Positions 1 to 9,035 of a stretch of 64,000 nucleotides of DNA are shown piece after piece. The position numbers were made by a program, and so were the translations under genes. Source of the DNA: Bradyrhizobium sp. RP6 (GTDB lineage Bacteria; Pseudomonadota; Alphaproteobacteria; Rhizobiales; Xanthobacteraceae); contig NZ_RQIT01000012.1 of the NCBI RefSeq assembly GCF_003837805.1, positions 1 through 64,000 of the forward strand, read 5' to 3'. A model generated the notes under the pieces. That model worked only from the letters and a program-made list of their open reading frames with translations. It searched no databases and was not told the DNA's origin. How positions within the stretch are numbered: the stretch's first letter is position 1; each line of letters begins with the position of its first letter.

Positions 1-171
1 GCCGCAGCCCAACGCCCTCGATCGGCCGCGAAAACGCAATCGTTCGACGCCGCGCGCCGATCGACGCCTCGCAAAAAAGTCTCATATCGGGAACTGCTCC
101 CGCACGCCCGATTAAGCAAAGCCCTCGCAAGCGGGAGAGGGAGCGGAGTCGCATTGCCGCGCAGCTCCGCC

Positions 172-1122
172 CTACCGCTCCAGAATCGCCCTTGCCGTCG
201 TCTCGTCGGTGATGAGCCCGTTGATTAGCCGACCACTCAGCGCCGCCGCGATTGCCGCGACCTTGGCTGCACCGACAGCTGCCCCAATGGTCGTGGTCTT
301 CGCCGGCACTTCCGGCGGGATGCTGGTCAGGCGCTTGTTGGTGCCGACCTTGAGCAGGCGGCCCTTGGAATCATAGGCCCAGCCGGTGATCTCGCCGATG
401 GCGCCGAGGCGCATCATCTCGAACAATTCGTCGCGGGTGACGAAGCCGTCGATGTGGACCTGCGCTTTCTGGTCCATCTGGCCGATACCGACGAGACGCA
501 AATCCGCCTTGGCCGCCACCGCCTTTACCCTGGCGATCGGTTCAATGCGCACCATCCTGTTGCGTTCGTCTTCCGACGACATCAGGAACGGCAGCGGCAT
601 CGGATAGTGACGCGCACCGGTGCGGTCGGCGAGCCGGCCAACGGTGTCGTAAAAGCTCGCCGAACCGTCGGCGGAGATGTTGCCGACCAGCGAGACGATC
701 TGGTGATTGGGCCGGTCGATCGGCGTGACGCGCTCGACCGCGGCACGTACTGCCCGGCCGGTGCCGAGCGCAACGATGACGGGCATTTCCGAGCGCAGCG
801 TCGCATCGAGCAGGTTGGCGCAGCGTTCGGCGATGCCTGCGGTCGCCTGCGGCGCGGCGGCATCGGCCGGCACCACCTCGCAATGGACGAGGTCGAACCG
901 CTCCTTCAGGCGCGCCGCCAGTTCCATGCAGGCGGCGATGGGATGCTCGAGCCGGAAGGTGATAAGCCGCTCGGCCAGGCACAGCGAGACGAGCCGCTGC
1001 GCCGAGGCGCGAGAGACCTGTAGCATCTTTGCGATCTCGTCCTGGGTATGGCCGGCGATGAAATAGAGCCAGCCGGCGCGGGCGGCATCGTCGAGTCTCG
1101 ACCTGTCGTTCTCGGCGGCCAT
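172..1122 (-). CDS. SorC/DeoR-type sugar-binding transcriptional regulator
   Basis: A 316-residue protein with an N-terminal helix-turn-helix (about residues 25-50, with the GHTQDEIAKMLQVSRASAQRL signature split across DEIAKML and SRASAQR) followed by a SorC-type effector domain that normally binds phosphorylated sugars; the GTGRAV segment and the C-terminal LITDETTARAIL tail are typical of that family. It lies 7 nt downstream of a HAD phosphatase on the same strand, so the two are probably co-transcribed. In rhizobia such pairs often accompany polyol or sugar uptake genes, which would lie beyond the window edge. The natural ligand cannot be told from sequence. Bases 1-171 hold no gene that I can support. 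Confidence 0.88.
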   Translation of the reverse strand: MAAENDRSRLDDAARAGWLYFIAGHTQDEIAKMLQVSRASAQRLVSLCLAERLITFRLEHPIAACMELAARLKERFDLVHCEVVPADAAAPQATAGIAERCANLLDATLRSEMPVIVALGTGRAVRAAVERVTPIDRPNHQIVSLVGNISADGSASFYDTVGRLADRTGARHYPMPLPFLMSSEDERNRMVRIEPIARVKAVAAKADLRLVGIGQMDQKAQVHIDGFVTRDELFEMMRLGAIGEITGWAYDSKGRLLKVGTNKRLTSIPPEVPAKTTTIGAAVGAAKVAAIAAALSGRLINGLITDETTARAILER

Positions 1123-1129
1123 GCGGGCC

Positions 1130-1792
1130 TCACGCCTCCCAGAAATCGCTCATGTGTGCGAAGACCCGATCGGCCCCGGCGGCGGACAATATAGCGCGGC
1201 CGTCGCGAGCACGATAATGGCTGCCGCCGACAAATCCCCAGACGGTCATGCCGGCCGCCTTGCCCGCCTGCACGCCGCTGACACTGTCCTCGATCACCAG
1301 CGTGCGCCGAGGTTGCGCCCCCATTTTCTCTGCCGCGTAGAGGAAGAGATCGGGCGCCGGCTTGCCGCGCTCGACCATCTGCGCGGTGTAGATCCGATCG
1401 CCAAAATGTGCCCGCAGACCAGTGACGTCGAGCGACAGCGAGACGCGATCGATGTCGCTCGATGAGGCCACGCAGACCGGCACGGTTAGCCGCGAGATCA
1501 CCGCCCCTACCCCCGGAATCGTCTCGAGCGATGTGGCAAACGTCTCCAGAACGCGTGACTTCAATCCCGGCAGGAAGCTGTCCGGCAGCGACTGCCCGAG
1601 ACCACGATAATGCTGCTCGATCGCCTTGGTGCTGCGTCCGAGAAACAACTCCAGCGCCTGCGCCTCGCTGAGCGCGAGACCGACCCCGGCCAGCGCTTCG
1701 GACAGACAACGGCAGCTCAAAAGCTCGCTGTCGACGAGCACGCCGTCGCAGTCGAAGATGATCAGATCGGGTTGCGGCTGGCCTTCGGTCAT
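1130..1792 (-). CDS. HAD-superfamily hydrolase (beta-phosphoglucomutase-like phosphatase)
   Basis: A 220-residue haloacid dehalogenase-fold protein. Motif I is FDCDGVLVDSE near residue 12 (nucleophile Asp and acid/base Asp), motif II is the SSS segment near residue 110, the motif III lysine lies in GKPAPDLF, and motif IV is EDSVSGVQAG. The helical cap between motifs I and II places it in subclass IA with beta-phosphoglucomutase and small sugar-phosphate or polyol-phosphate phosphatases. It is followed at 7 nt by the SorC-type regulator, which suggests a sugar-phosphate substrate that also signals to the regulator. The norD stop is 75 nt upstream, so this is probably a separate unit. Confidence 0.85.
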   Translation of the reverse strand: MTEGQPQPDLIIFDCDGVLVDSELLSCRCLSEALAGVGLALSEAQALELFLGRSTKAIEQHYRGLGQSLPDSFLPGLKSRVLETFATSLETIPGVGAVISRLTVPVCVASSSDIDRVSLSLDVTGLRAHFGDRIYTAQMVERGKPAPDLFLYAAEKMGAQPRRTLVIEDSVSGVQAGKAAGMTVWGFVGGSHYRARDGRAILSAAGADRVFAHMSDFWEA

Positions 1793-1866
1793 CCAGCCAT
1801 TCGATCATATACCCAATCTCTGAGCAATAGCTCACACAAGACGACCTGTGGTTCAGTTCGTCCGGG

Positions 1867-3783
1867 TCAATGCGCCACCTGACGGTAGATCGCCGGCAGC
1901 GCCGCCGGCAAGCGCCTGATGTTGCCGACGATGGCGTAGCCACCGCGCCCGAACAGCGTCGGAAAGTAGGTTTGTGCCGCCGCGTCGATCGTCACGCCGA
2001 AGACCGCGATGCCGAGCCGACGCGCTTCCTGCACGGATTTCCTGGTGTCTTCGACCGCAAAGCGCCCCTCATAGTGGTCGACGTCGTTCGGCTTGCCGTC
2101 GGTAAGAACGAGCAGCAGCTTCTTGCGCTGCGGCTGGCGCGCGAGTTCGGCCGAGGCGTGGCGTACCGCGGCGCCGATCCGCGTGTAATAGCCGGGCTTG
2201 AGCGCCCCGATGCGGCGCTCGACGACTCCGCTCATGGGTTCGCCGAACGCCTTGACAGTCTCGAGCCGTATCCAGGAACGTCGACGCGAGGTGAAAGTCA
2301 GGATGCTGTGATGATCGCCGCAAGCCGACAGCCCGTGCGCGAGCACGAGCAGCGATTCCTTTTCGACGTCGAGCACGCGATAGCCGTCGACCCAGGCATC
2401 GGTCGACAGCGAGACGTCGACCAGCAGCGTGACGGCGAGATCGTGCCCTTGGGGGCGCATCGCGACATGGATGCGATCGAGACCGCCGCCACTCCCGGCA
2501 CTGAGGTCGCACCGCGCGCGCACCAGCGCGTCGAGGTCGAGATCATGTCCGTCGCTCTGGGCGCGCATCATTTCGTGACGCGGACGCAGGGCCTCAAAGC
2601 GGCGGCGCACCTGGCGAATGTGTCGGCGCATGGCGTCATCCGCCGTCCAGCTCTCGCCTTCCTCGGACGCCACAGCCCCGAGCACCCGGCAATGATCCGG
2701 CAGGTAGGAGTTGCTGCGATAGTCCCATTCGGGATAGGTCCGGTCCGCATTCAGCTGCGAGGCGTCGAGGGCCTCCGGCGGCAGGTCGAGATCGAACTTG
2801 AACCGGCTCGCCGGCTTGCCGCTGCGGCGGCTGAGCGTGATCTCCTCGAGATCGTCGGCTGCCTTCTGCGCATCCTCGTCCTCGCTGTCATCAGCCGGGC
2901 GGTCGACATTGACCATCTCGGCCATCGCGAGGATCTTCTCGAACCGGTTGAGCACGAAGGGATCGCGACGATTTGCGTTGTCTTCGTGTTCGCGGACGGC
3001 GAAGCGCCTGCGGTCGTCCTTCGCCGCGGCCTCCGCGCCCGGTGCGCATTCGTCTTCGCCCGCATGTGCGGGCGAGAGCTCGCGCGTCCAGCAGTCGCCC
3101 CAGAGCGGACACGGCAGCATCGAGCGATAGCCCGGCGGCGCTCTTTCCGGCAGCGGGCCCGTCCCCATCATCGCCGGCCACAGCCTGCCTGCGGGCGCTC
3201 TTCCGGTTCCGAGCAGGGCCAAGACGATCTGCTCGATCTCTTGCTCGATGCGCGGCAAAGGACGACGGGGCCGGGCCTCGGCGGTGGCCGCGGCAAGCTG
3301 CGCGTAATCGGCGACGAGCCCTGGGAATTGCGTGAGCACCCAGACCGCGGTCTCGCTCGCCCGCCGCAACACCAAAAGGTCCCGCCGCAGCGGATTGACT
3401 TCCGCGATCGCCTCGATCGGGGCGGCCGCGAACCATGCCGCAAGCCAGCGATAGAGCGCTGCGTTCAGGTCCCGGTCGGGAAAGATCGCGATGCGATCGG
3501 GCAGGAAGATGGTTGCGGCGTCGCGGCCCGGCTGCTCGAGTCGCTCGTCTCCGAGGCCGATACGCTGCCGCCAGCCGAGACGATGGCCTGCCCGGCGTGC
3601 GCCTGCGCTCGCGATCTGCACGCCGGACTCGCCGCCAAGCGCGCGGAACATCACGGCGAGCCGGCTCCTCACCTCTGCGAGGGCGACGGCGTGATCGTCG
3701 TGAATCGGATAGCTCGAAGTGTCGCCGACCATCCGATGCCAGGCGCGACCGACCGTTTCCTCCAGTTCGAGGAAGTCGAGCAT
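1867..3783 (-). CDS. norD: nitric oxide reductase activation protein NorD
   Basis: A 638-residue protein of the NorD/CbbO type. The C-terminal third is a von Willebrand A domain with the MIDAS triad: DVSLS near residue 455, the threonine in YYTRIG, and LTDGKPND. The middle is acidic and charged, as is usual for the family. NorD and the MoxR ATPase NorQ act together to insert or activate the non-haem iron of NorB. I place the start at the ATG at 3783 (MLDFLELEE), 5 nt after norQ; the open frame continues 45 codons further upstream inside norQ, but that stretch is arginine-rich shadow sequence. It is last in norCBQD. Confidence 0.93.
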   Translation of the reverse strand: MLDFLELEETVGRAWHRMVGDTSSYPIHDDHAVALAEVRSRLAVMFRALGGESGVQIASAGARRAGHRLGWRQRIGLGDERLEQPGRDAATIFLPDRIAIFPDRDLNAALYRWLAAWFAAAPIEAIAEVNPLRRDLLVLRRASETAVWVLTQFPGLVADYAQLAAATAEARPRRPLPRIEQEIEQIVLALLGTGRAPAGRLWPAMMGTGPLPERAPPGYRSMLPCPLWGDCWTRELSPAHAGEDECAPGAEAAAKDDRRRFAVREHEDNANRRDPFVLNRFEKILAMAEMVNVDRPADDSEDEDAQKAADDLEEITLSRRSGKPASRFKFDLDLPPEALDASQLNADRTYPEWDYRSNSYLPDHCRVLGAVASEEGESWTADDAMRRHIRQVRRRFEALRPRHEMMRAQSDGHDLDLDALVRARCDLSAGSGGGLDRIHVAMRPQGHDLAVTLLVDVSLSTDAWVDGYRVLDVEKESLLVLAHGLSACGDHHSILTFTSRRRSWIRLETVKAFGEPMSGVVERRIGALKPGYYTRIGAAVRHASAELARQPQRKKLLLVLTDGKPNDVDHYEGRFAVEDTRKSVQEARRLGIAVFGVTIDAAAQTYFPTLFGRGGYAIVGNIRRLPAALPAIYRQVAH

Positions 3784-3788
3784 GGGCC

Positions 3789-4601
3789 TCACCCGATCAT
3801 GGCGCGCGCGACGTCGAGCAGCGCCGCCTTGACGTCGGCATCGTCCGTCAGCGGCTCGATCATGCCGGCAAGCACTGCATCGGCGATCGGCGTGCCGGCG
3901 GCGATCAGGGTCGCGCAATAGACCACGAGCCGGGTCGAGACGCCCTCCTCCAGGTCGTGTCCCCTCAGTGCGCGCAGCCGGCCAGCCAGCCCGACAAGCG
4001 GCCGCACGCGCTCCGGCGGCAGTCCGCTTTCGGCGGAGACGACGGCGATTTCCTGCTCGGACGGCAGGAAGCCGAATTCGACGGCGACGAAGCGCTGCCG
4101 CGTCGACGGTTTCAGCGCCTTCAGCAGCGTCTGATAACCGGGATTGTAGGAGACCACGAGCATGAAGCTCTTCGGCGCCGCAAGCTCCTCGCCGGTGCGC
4201 TCCAGCGGCAGGATGCGGCGGTCATCGGTCAGGGGATGCAGCACCACGGTGACGTCCTTGCGCGCTTCCACGACTTCGTCGAGATAACAGATGCCGCCCT
4301 CGCGCACCGCGCGCGTCAGCGGACCGTCGGTCCATACCGTGTCGCCGCCCCGCAAGAGATAGCGACCGGTGAGATCGGCGGCGGTGAGATCGTCGTGGCA
4401 GGCGACGGTGTGGAGCGGCAGTCCAAGCCGTGCAGCCATATGCGCGACGAAGCGCGTCTTGCCGCAGCCGGTCGGCCCCTTCAGCAGGACCGGCAGCTGA
4501 TTGCGCCAGGCGTGTTCGAACAGCGTGCATTCGTTGCCGCTAGCAACATAGGCCGGCAGCTGGGGTTCGGGCTTCGCCACGGCGAGAAGTGCTGCGTTCA
4601 T
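3789..4601 (-). CDS. norQ: MoxR-family AAA+ ATPase NorQ
   Basis: A 270-residue AAA+ ATPase. Walker A is GPTGCGKT at residues 42-49, Walker B is CYLDEV, and sensor 1 lies near MLVVSYNPG. Length and order (norB upstream, norD downstream) match NorQ of denitrifying alphaproteobacteria. NorQ forms a ring that works with the VWA protein NorD to activate cNOR. It is separated from norB by 61 nt that contain a long GC hairpin, so its level may be set apart from that of the structural subunits. Confidence 0.94.
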   Translation of the reverse strand: MNAALLAVAKPEPQLPAYVASGNECTLFEHAWRNQLPVLLKGPTGCGKTRFVAHMAARLGLPLHTVACHDDLTAADLTGRYLLRGGDTVWTDGPLTRAVREGGICYLDEVVEARKDVTVVLHPLTDDRRILPLERTGEELAAPKSFMLVVSYNPGYQTLLKALKPSTRQRFVAVEFGFLPSEQEIAVVSAESGLPPERVRPLVGLAGRLRALRGHDLEEGVSTRLVVYCATLIAAGTPIADAVLAGMIEPLTDDADVKAALLDVARAMIG

Positions 4602-4628
4602 GGTCTTTCTCCGGAATTCACATGATGA

Positions 4629-4656
4629 GGGCGGCCGCAGCGGGCCGCGGCCGCCC
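4629..4656 (-). promoter_or_regulatory. intercistronic hairpin between norB and norQ
   Basis: A perfect inverted repeat with 10-bp arms (GGGCGGCCGC and GCGGCCGCCC) and an 8-nt loop lies between the norB stop and the norQ start. There is no T-tract after it in the direction of transcription, so it is not a classical intrinsic terminator. A processing or mRNA-stabilising stem that lets norCB exceed norQD is a reasonable inference. Confidence 0.55.
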
Positions 4657-4662
4657 CTGTGT

Positions 4663-6009
4663 TCACTCAGCCGGCTGCAATGCGCCGGGGATGACCGCCT
4701 GCTTGGCGCGACCGGGCACCAGCACCGCCCAGACGAACATCAGTGCGGAGATCGCGACGAACACGCCGGAGCCGAGCCGGACCCAGTAGAACATCGCGAG
4801 CTGGTCCTGCACGTCCATGTAGCCCTGGCCGAGCACGCGCTGGAGGTGAACCTGGACCACGCCGGCGAAGGTCAGCGCGAAGGTCATCACCATCATGGCC
4901 GTGCACATGATCCAGAAGCTCGCCATGGAGAGCCACTGGTTGTAGGGCGCGCGTCCCCTGATCTGCGGGATCGCATAGCCCATGACGGACAGATTGAGCA
5001 TCACATAGGCGCCGAAGAAGGCGAGATGGCCATGCGCCGCGGTGACCTGGGTGCCGTGGGTGTAGTAGTTCACCGAGGACAGCGTGTGCAGGAAGCCCCA
5101 GACGCCGGCGCCTAGAAAGGCCATCACCGAGCAGCCGACCGACCACAGCAGCGCAGCGCGGTTCGGATGCTTGCGGCCGGCCTTCCATGTCATCTGCACC
5201 GTGAAGATCACCATCGTGAAGAACGGTGCCACCTCGAGCGTGGAGAACAGCGATCCGATCCATTGCCAGTAGCCGGGCGCGCCGATCCAGTAGAAGTGAT
5301 GGCCGGTGCCGAGGATGCCGGAGAACAGCGCAAGGCCGATGATGACGTAGAGCCACTTCTCCACGACCTCGCGGTCGATCCCGTTGAGCTTAATCATGAG
5401 ATAGGCCAGCACCGAGGCCATGATCAGCTCCCAGACGCCCTCGACCCAGAGATGGACGACGTACCACCAGTACATCTTGTCGAGCGCGAGGTTCGCAGGA
5501 TTGTAGAAGGCGAACAGGAAGAAGATCGCAACGCCCCACAAGCCGAACAGCAGGATGTTCGTGATCGTGGTCTTGCGGCCCTTCAGTGCCGTCATGGTGA
5601 CGTTGAACAGGAACATCAGGCAGACGACGACGATTCCGACTTTGATGATGAAGGGCTGCTCGAGGAACTCGCGCCCTTCGTGATAGTGGAAGAGGTAGCC
5701 GACCACGGCCACGCCTGCCGCGCCGAAGAACAACCAGAACTGGATCTTGGCCAGCAGCGGGCTGTACAGCTCGGTCTCGGTTTCTTCAGGCAGCAGGAAA
5801 TAGGTCGCTCCCATGAAGCCGATCAGCGACCACACGATCAGCGCGTTGGTGTGGATCATCCTGACGATGTTGAACGGCAGGAGTGTCGACAGCGTGTTGG
5901 GCAGGACGTAGATGGTTCCGGCGACGAGGCCGAACAGGACCTGCGCGAGGAACAGAGTCAGCGCGCCGTAGAAGTACAGCATCGCGACTTTCTGGGTCTG
6001 ATATTTCAT
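4663..6009 (-). CDS. norB: nitric oxide reductase large subunit NorB
   Basis: A 448-residue, 12-helix haem-copper oxidase superfamily protein that reduces two NO to N2O at a haem b3/non-haem iron centre in the cytoplasmic membrane. Diagnostic features: MIHTNALIVWS near residue 51 (haem b ligand), HLWVEGVWE starting about residue 186 with the His and Glu typical of cNOR, and GTGHHFYWIGAP for the paired histidines. It lacks the N-terminal quinol-oxidising extension of qNOR, so it takes electrons through NorC. It follows norC by 37 nt and precedes norQD. Confidence 0.97.
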   Translation of the reverse strand: MKYQTQKVAMLYFYGALTLFLAQVLFGLVAGTIYVLPNTLSTLLPFNIVRMIHTNALIVWSLIGFMGATYFLLPEETETELYSPLLAKIQFWLFFGAAGVAVVGYLFHYHEGREFLEQPFIIKVGIVVVCLMFLFNVTMTALKGRKTTITNILLFGLWGVAIFFLFAFYNPANLALDKMYWWYVVHLWVEGVWELIMASVLAYLMIKLNGIDREVVEKWLYVIIGLALFSGILGTGHHFYWIGAPGYWQWIGSLFSTLEVAPFFTMVIFTVQMTWKAGRKHPNRAALLWSVGCSVMAFLGAGVWGFLHTLSSVNYYTHGTQVTAAHGHLAFFGAYVMLNLSVMGYAIPQIRGRAPYNQWLSMASFWIMCTAMMVMTFALTFAGVVQVHLQRVLGQGYMDVQDQLAMFYWVRLGSGVFVAISALMFVWAVLVPGRAKQAVIPGALQPAE

Positions 6010-6046
6010 CTCGGATCTCTCTGTCTTGGAAGAGGAAACAGCGTGC

Positions 6047-6499
6047 TCAACCGGCCTTGTTCGGCGGCCATTCCTGGCGCTTGATCTTGCTGGTCCATTG
6101 CAGGAAGTCGGCGAGATCGTCGAGCTCCTGGTCGGTGAGGTTGAACTGTGGCATCTGCCGCCGGCCCGGCGCGCCCGAGGGCTGCGATTGCATCCAGGCC
6201 TTCAGTGTCTCGCGCGCGGCGGCGGGGTCCTCGTTGCCGCCCCAGCGATCCCAGACATTGCCGACCTCAGGCGCGAAATAGGCGCCCTCACCGAGCAGGG
6301 TGTGGCAATTGATGCAGGAGTTCTTTTCCCAGACATGCTTGCCGCGGGCGACCGACGACGTCAGCATCGTCGTGTCCGTAGAGGTCGTGGCCATGTAGTA
6401 ATGGCTGTGCGCCGTCAGTCCTATGAAGATGGCGAAGAAGAAGGCCGAGCCGCCGTAGAAGACATTTCGAGCGGCCGACTTGGTCAGGCGTTCAGCCAT
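6047..6499 (-). CDS. norC: nitric oxide reductase cytochrome c subunit NorC
   Basis: A 150-residue membrane-anchored cytochrome c. One N-terminal transmembrane helix (about residues 13-30) is followed by a periplasmic domain with the single haem motif CINCH at 62-66 and a probable Met ligand in QMPQF. It relays electrons from periplasmic cytochromes to NorB. I chose the ATG at 6499 because an AAGGA ribosome binding site lies about 6 nt before it; an in-frame TTG two codons upstream is less likely. It is first in norCBQD and has a TTG-N8-CAA box 73 nt upstream. Confidence 0.96.
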   Translation of the reverse strand: MAERLTKSAARNVFYGGSAFFFAIFIGLTAHSHYYMATTSTDTTMLTSSVARGKHVWEKNSCINCHTLLGEGAYFAPEVGNVWDRWGGNEDPAAARETLKAWMQSQPSGAPGRRQMPQFNLTDQELDDLADFLQWTSKIKRQEWPPNKAG

Positions 6500-6571
6500 T
6501 GCCAATCCTTTCCGTTGATTCCTGCGAAACCGCGATGGTGTGATTTATTGCCGCTTTGCCCGGCCCGTTCT

Positions 6572-6585
6572 TTGTCAGGGCGCAA
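6572..6585 (-). promoter_or_regulatory. NnrR/FixK-type operator for norCBQD
   Basis: TTGTCAGGGCGCAA fits the Crp/Fnr-superfamily pattern TTG-N8-CAA. Its centre is about 79 nt upstream of the norC ATG, so an activator bound at -41.5 would give a transcript with a leader of about 37 nt. NO-responsive (NnrR) and low-oxygen (FixK2) regulators control nor genes in Bradyrhizobium through sites of this form. The match is seen directly; which protein binds is inferred. Confidence 0.65.
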
Positions 6586-6593
6586 TGAGCGCA

Positions 6594-6860
6594 TCAGATC
6601 AGGGCGACGATGGCCGAGGCGAGCCAGGCAAGCAGCAGGACGATCAGGATCCAGCTCGCGACGAGACCACGCCAAAGTGCGGGCACGGCGCGTAGATCCA
6701 TGAAGTCGAGCGCGATCCGGTGACCCTTGAGTGCGGCGAAGGCGAGCAGCAGTGCGTTGCCGAGCAGCGGCCGCGGCACCAGCGGTGGCAGCAGGATGGT
6801 CGCGAGCGCGAGGCCGATCAGCACGATCCAGGTGATATCGAGACGATCCGGCATCGTCAT
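6594..6860 (-). CDS. norF: nitric oxide reductase accessory protein NorF
   Basis: An 88-residue protein, mostly hydrophobic, with two to three predicted membrane segments (DITWIVLIGLALATILL, the LLGNALLLAFAAL stretch, and a C-terminal WILIVLLLAWLASAIVALI helix). It matches NorF, a cytochrome c oxidase subunit IV-like small protein encoded after norE in denitrifiers and needed for full cNOR activity. Its ATG overlaps the norE stop (ATGA at 6857-6860), so translation is coupled. The longer open frame reaching back to 7595 is shadow sequence of norE. Confidence 0.82.
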   Translation of the reverse strand: MTMPDRLDITWIVLIGLALATILLPPLVPRPLLGNALLLAFAALKGHRIALDFMDLRAVPALWRGLVASWILIVLLLAWLASAIVALI

Positions 6861-7432
6861 TTCACCAGATAGAGAATCGGGAACATGACGATCCAGACCA
6901 GATCGACCATGTGCCAGAACGCCGTTGCCGTCTCGACGCCCGATATCCCGGCGCGGCGGCAGACCACGGCGAGGATGACGATGCCGAGGCCGACATGCAG
7001 AAGATGAAAGCCGGTCAGGAGGAAGTAGAGCGTGAAGAACGGGCTGGTTTCGAGTCCGACGCCTCGCCCGATTTCGTCCCCATATTCGGCGAGCTTGATC
7101 GCGATGAAGAGACCGCCGAGCGCCATCGCGCCGAAAATCCAGCATCGCGCCACCGGCCGCTCTCCGGCACGCGCTGCCTTCGTCGCCTTTGCCGCCGCCC
7201 AGCCGCTGGTGACCAGCACGACGGTATTGAGGCCGGCGAGATTCGAATCGAGTGCTGACTGCCCGGCCGCGAACAGCGCGGGGTGGATCGCCCGGGTGAC
7301 CGAAAAGGCGCCGAGGAGCAAGCCGAAGGCGACGAGCTCGCTGAAGATCAGCACCCAGATCATGGGATCGCCGGGGAGATCTTCCAGAATTCCCCAGCCG
7401 CTTTGGTGCTGTTCGCACTCGGCCGTCGACAT
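6857..7432 (-). CDS. norE: nitric oxide reductase accessory protein NorE (cytochrome c oxidase subunit III-like)
   Basis: A 191-residue membrane protein with five likely transmembrane helices, homologous to haem-copper oxidase subunit III. Family marks include MIWVLIFSELVAFGLLL near the N-terminus, the LTGFHLLHVGLG helix and FWHMVDLVWIVMFPILYL at the C-terminus. NorE is not a purified cNOR subunit but supports its assembly or activity. It forms a two-gene unit with norF, upstream of and co-oriented with norCBQD but with its own TTG-N8-CAA box 56 nt before the start. Confidence 0.92.
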   Translation of the reverse strand: MSTAECEQHQSGWGILEDLPGDPMIWVLIFSELVAFGLLLGAFSVTRAIHPALFAAGQSALDSNLAGLNTVVLVTSGWAAAKATKAARAGERPVARCWIFGAMALGGLFIAIKLAEYGDEIGRGVGLETSPFFTLYFLLTGFHLLHVGLGIVILAVVCRRAGISGVETATAFWHMVDLVWIVMFPILYLVK

Positions 7433-7487
7433 CGTCTTTCCGGATCAGGACACCGGCCAGACTTAGCCCGGCCGCCCGGTTCCGAGT

Positions 7488-7501
7488 TTGTCGCCGGACA
7501 A
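7488..7501 (-). promoter_or_regulatory. NnrR/FixK-type operator for norEF
   Basis: TTGTCGCCGGACAA is a perfect dyad (TTGTC-GCCG-GACAA) of the TTG-N8-CAA class. Placed at -41.5 it would start a transcript near 7453, about 20 nt before the norE ATG. It shares the left half TTGTC with the box before norC, which suggests the same regulator for both nor units. Confidence 0.65.
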
Positions 7502-7587
7502 ACTGGGGAATTGCGGTGCGCTTCTTTGCGCCGACACAACGTCCGACCGGCCGGATCGCAGTACGAACCAGCTCAGAGTTCCACGGA

Positions 7588-7758
7588 ATGGCCAATGATC
7601 ACATGAGTGATGCACAGATCGGGTTGATGACCGCCACACCCATCATCATCGCCTTCGCCATCGCGCTCCGGCGAATGGGGGTATTGTCGACGGTGGCCAC
7701 CGTATCGGCGGTAGGCCTCTCCGTCGCGATCGCGGCGGTGCTGTTCACGACCCAGTAG
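7588..7758 (+). CDS. possible small membrane protein
   Basis: A 56-codon frame (MANDHMSDAQIG start; an alternative ATG lies at 7603) in the gap between norE and gguB. It encodes two hydrophobic segments, around TPIIIAFAIAL and AVGLSVAIAAVLF, joined by a short RRMG loop. I do not recognise a family. Ribosome binding site support is weak. The rest of the 416-nt gap holds the norE operator and nothing else that I can identify. Confidence 0.35.
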   Translation: MANDHMSDAQIGLMTATPIIIAFAIALRRMGVLSTVATVSAVGLSVAIAAVLFTTQ

Positions 7759-7848
7759 CGCGTGGGGGAACTCTCGTATTCCGGACGCAATGCAGCGCGC
7801 CGCTCCTGCGGCGTGATGCGGCGCAGAGCCGGGACACAAGCAGTTATA

Positions 7849-9035
7849 CTACCGCCGCTGATTATACACGTCGATGCACACCGCCCCCAGCAGCACCAGG
7901 CCCTTGATCACCTGCTGGTAGTCGATCCCGATGCCGAGGATGGACATGCCGTTGTTCATCACGCCCATGATCATGGCGCCGACAACGGCACCGCCGACGC
8001 GCCCGACGCCGCCATAGGCCGAGGCGCCGCCGATGAAGCAGGCGGCGATGACGTCGAGCTCGAAGCCGAGACCCGCTTTGGGCGTCGCGGTGTTGAGGCG
8101 CGCGGCGAAGACGAGGCCGGCGAGCGCGGCGAGCACGCCCATGTTGACGAAGGTCAGGAAGGTCAGCCGCTCGGTCTTGATGCCCGACAGGCTTGCCGCC
8201 TTGGCGTTGCCGCCGACTGCGTAGATCTGCCGCCCGATCACGGTGCGGCGGGTGACGAAGCCGTAGAGCGCGATCAGCGCGGTCATGATCACCAGCACGT
8301 TGGGCAGGCCGCGATGCGAGGCGATCAGATAGGTGAAATAGAGCACGGCACAGGCCAGCAGGATGCTCTTGCCGAGGAAGAACACGTAGGGCTCGACCTC
8401 GATACCGTGCGACTGCTCGCGCGACCTCCCCTTGGCGCTGGCGTAGACGAGGCCGAGCGCAAGCACGGCGCCGATCAGCATGGATGTTGGATGCAGCGTG
8501 CCGGCTTCGGGCAGCAGCTCCGGAATGAAGCCGGAGGACAACTTCTGGAACGTTGCCGGGAACGGCCCGAGCGACTGGCCCTGCAACACCGCGAGCGCCA
8601 GGCCCTTGAACACCAGCATCCCCGCCAAGGTGACGATGAAGGACGGGATCTTGAAATAGGCCACCCAATAGCCCTGCGCGGCGCCAATGGCGGCGCCCAC
8701 CAGAAGGCAGGCGATGAACGCAAGCGTGTAGTCGACCTTGTAGGTCACCATCAGCACCGCGGCCACGGCGCCGATGAAGCCTGCGACCGAACCGACCGAG
8801 AGGTCGATATGGCCGGTGACGATCACCAGCAGCATGCCGAGCGCCATGATGACGATGTAGCTGTTCTGCAGCACCAGGTTGGTGAGGTTGAGCGGCTGCA
8901 GCAGCGTGCCGCCAGTCACGACCTGGAAGAACAGCATGATCGCGATCAGCGACATCAGCATGCCGTAATTGCGCAAATTGTTCTTGATGAAGCTGCCGTG
9001 CCGGCGCTCCTCCGGCAGCGACACCGTCTTGTCGG

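Noticed and set aside
1870..3921. A 683-codon plus-strand open frame opposite norD
   Set aside because: It lies fully antisense to norD, is Arg/His-rich with no domain, and long antisense frames are expected in DNA of this GC content.
6500..6505. TTG start adding two residues to NorC
   Set aside because: The ATG at 6499 has the AAGGA site at the right distance; the TTG would place it too close.
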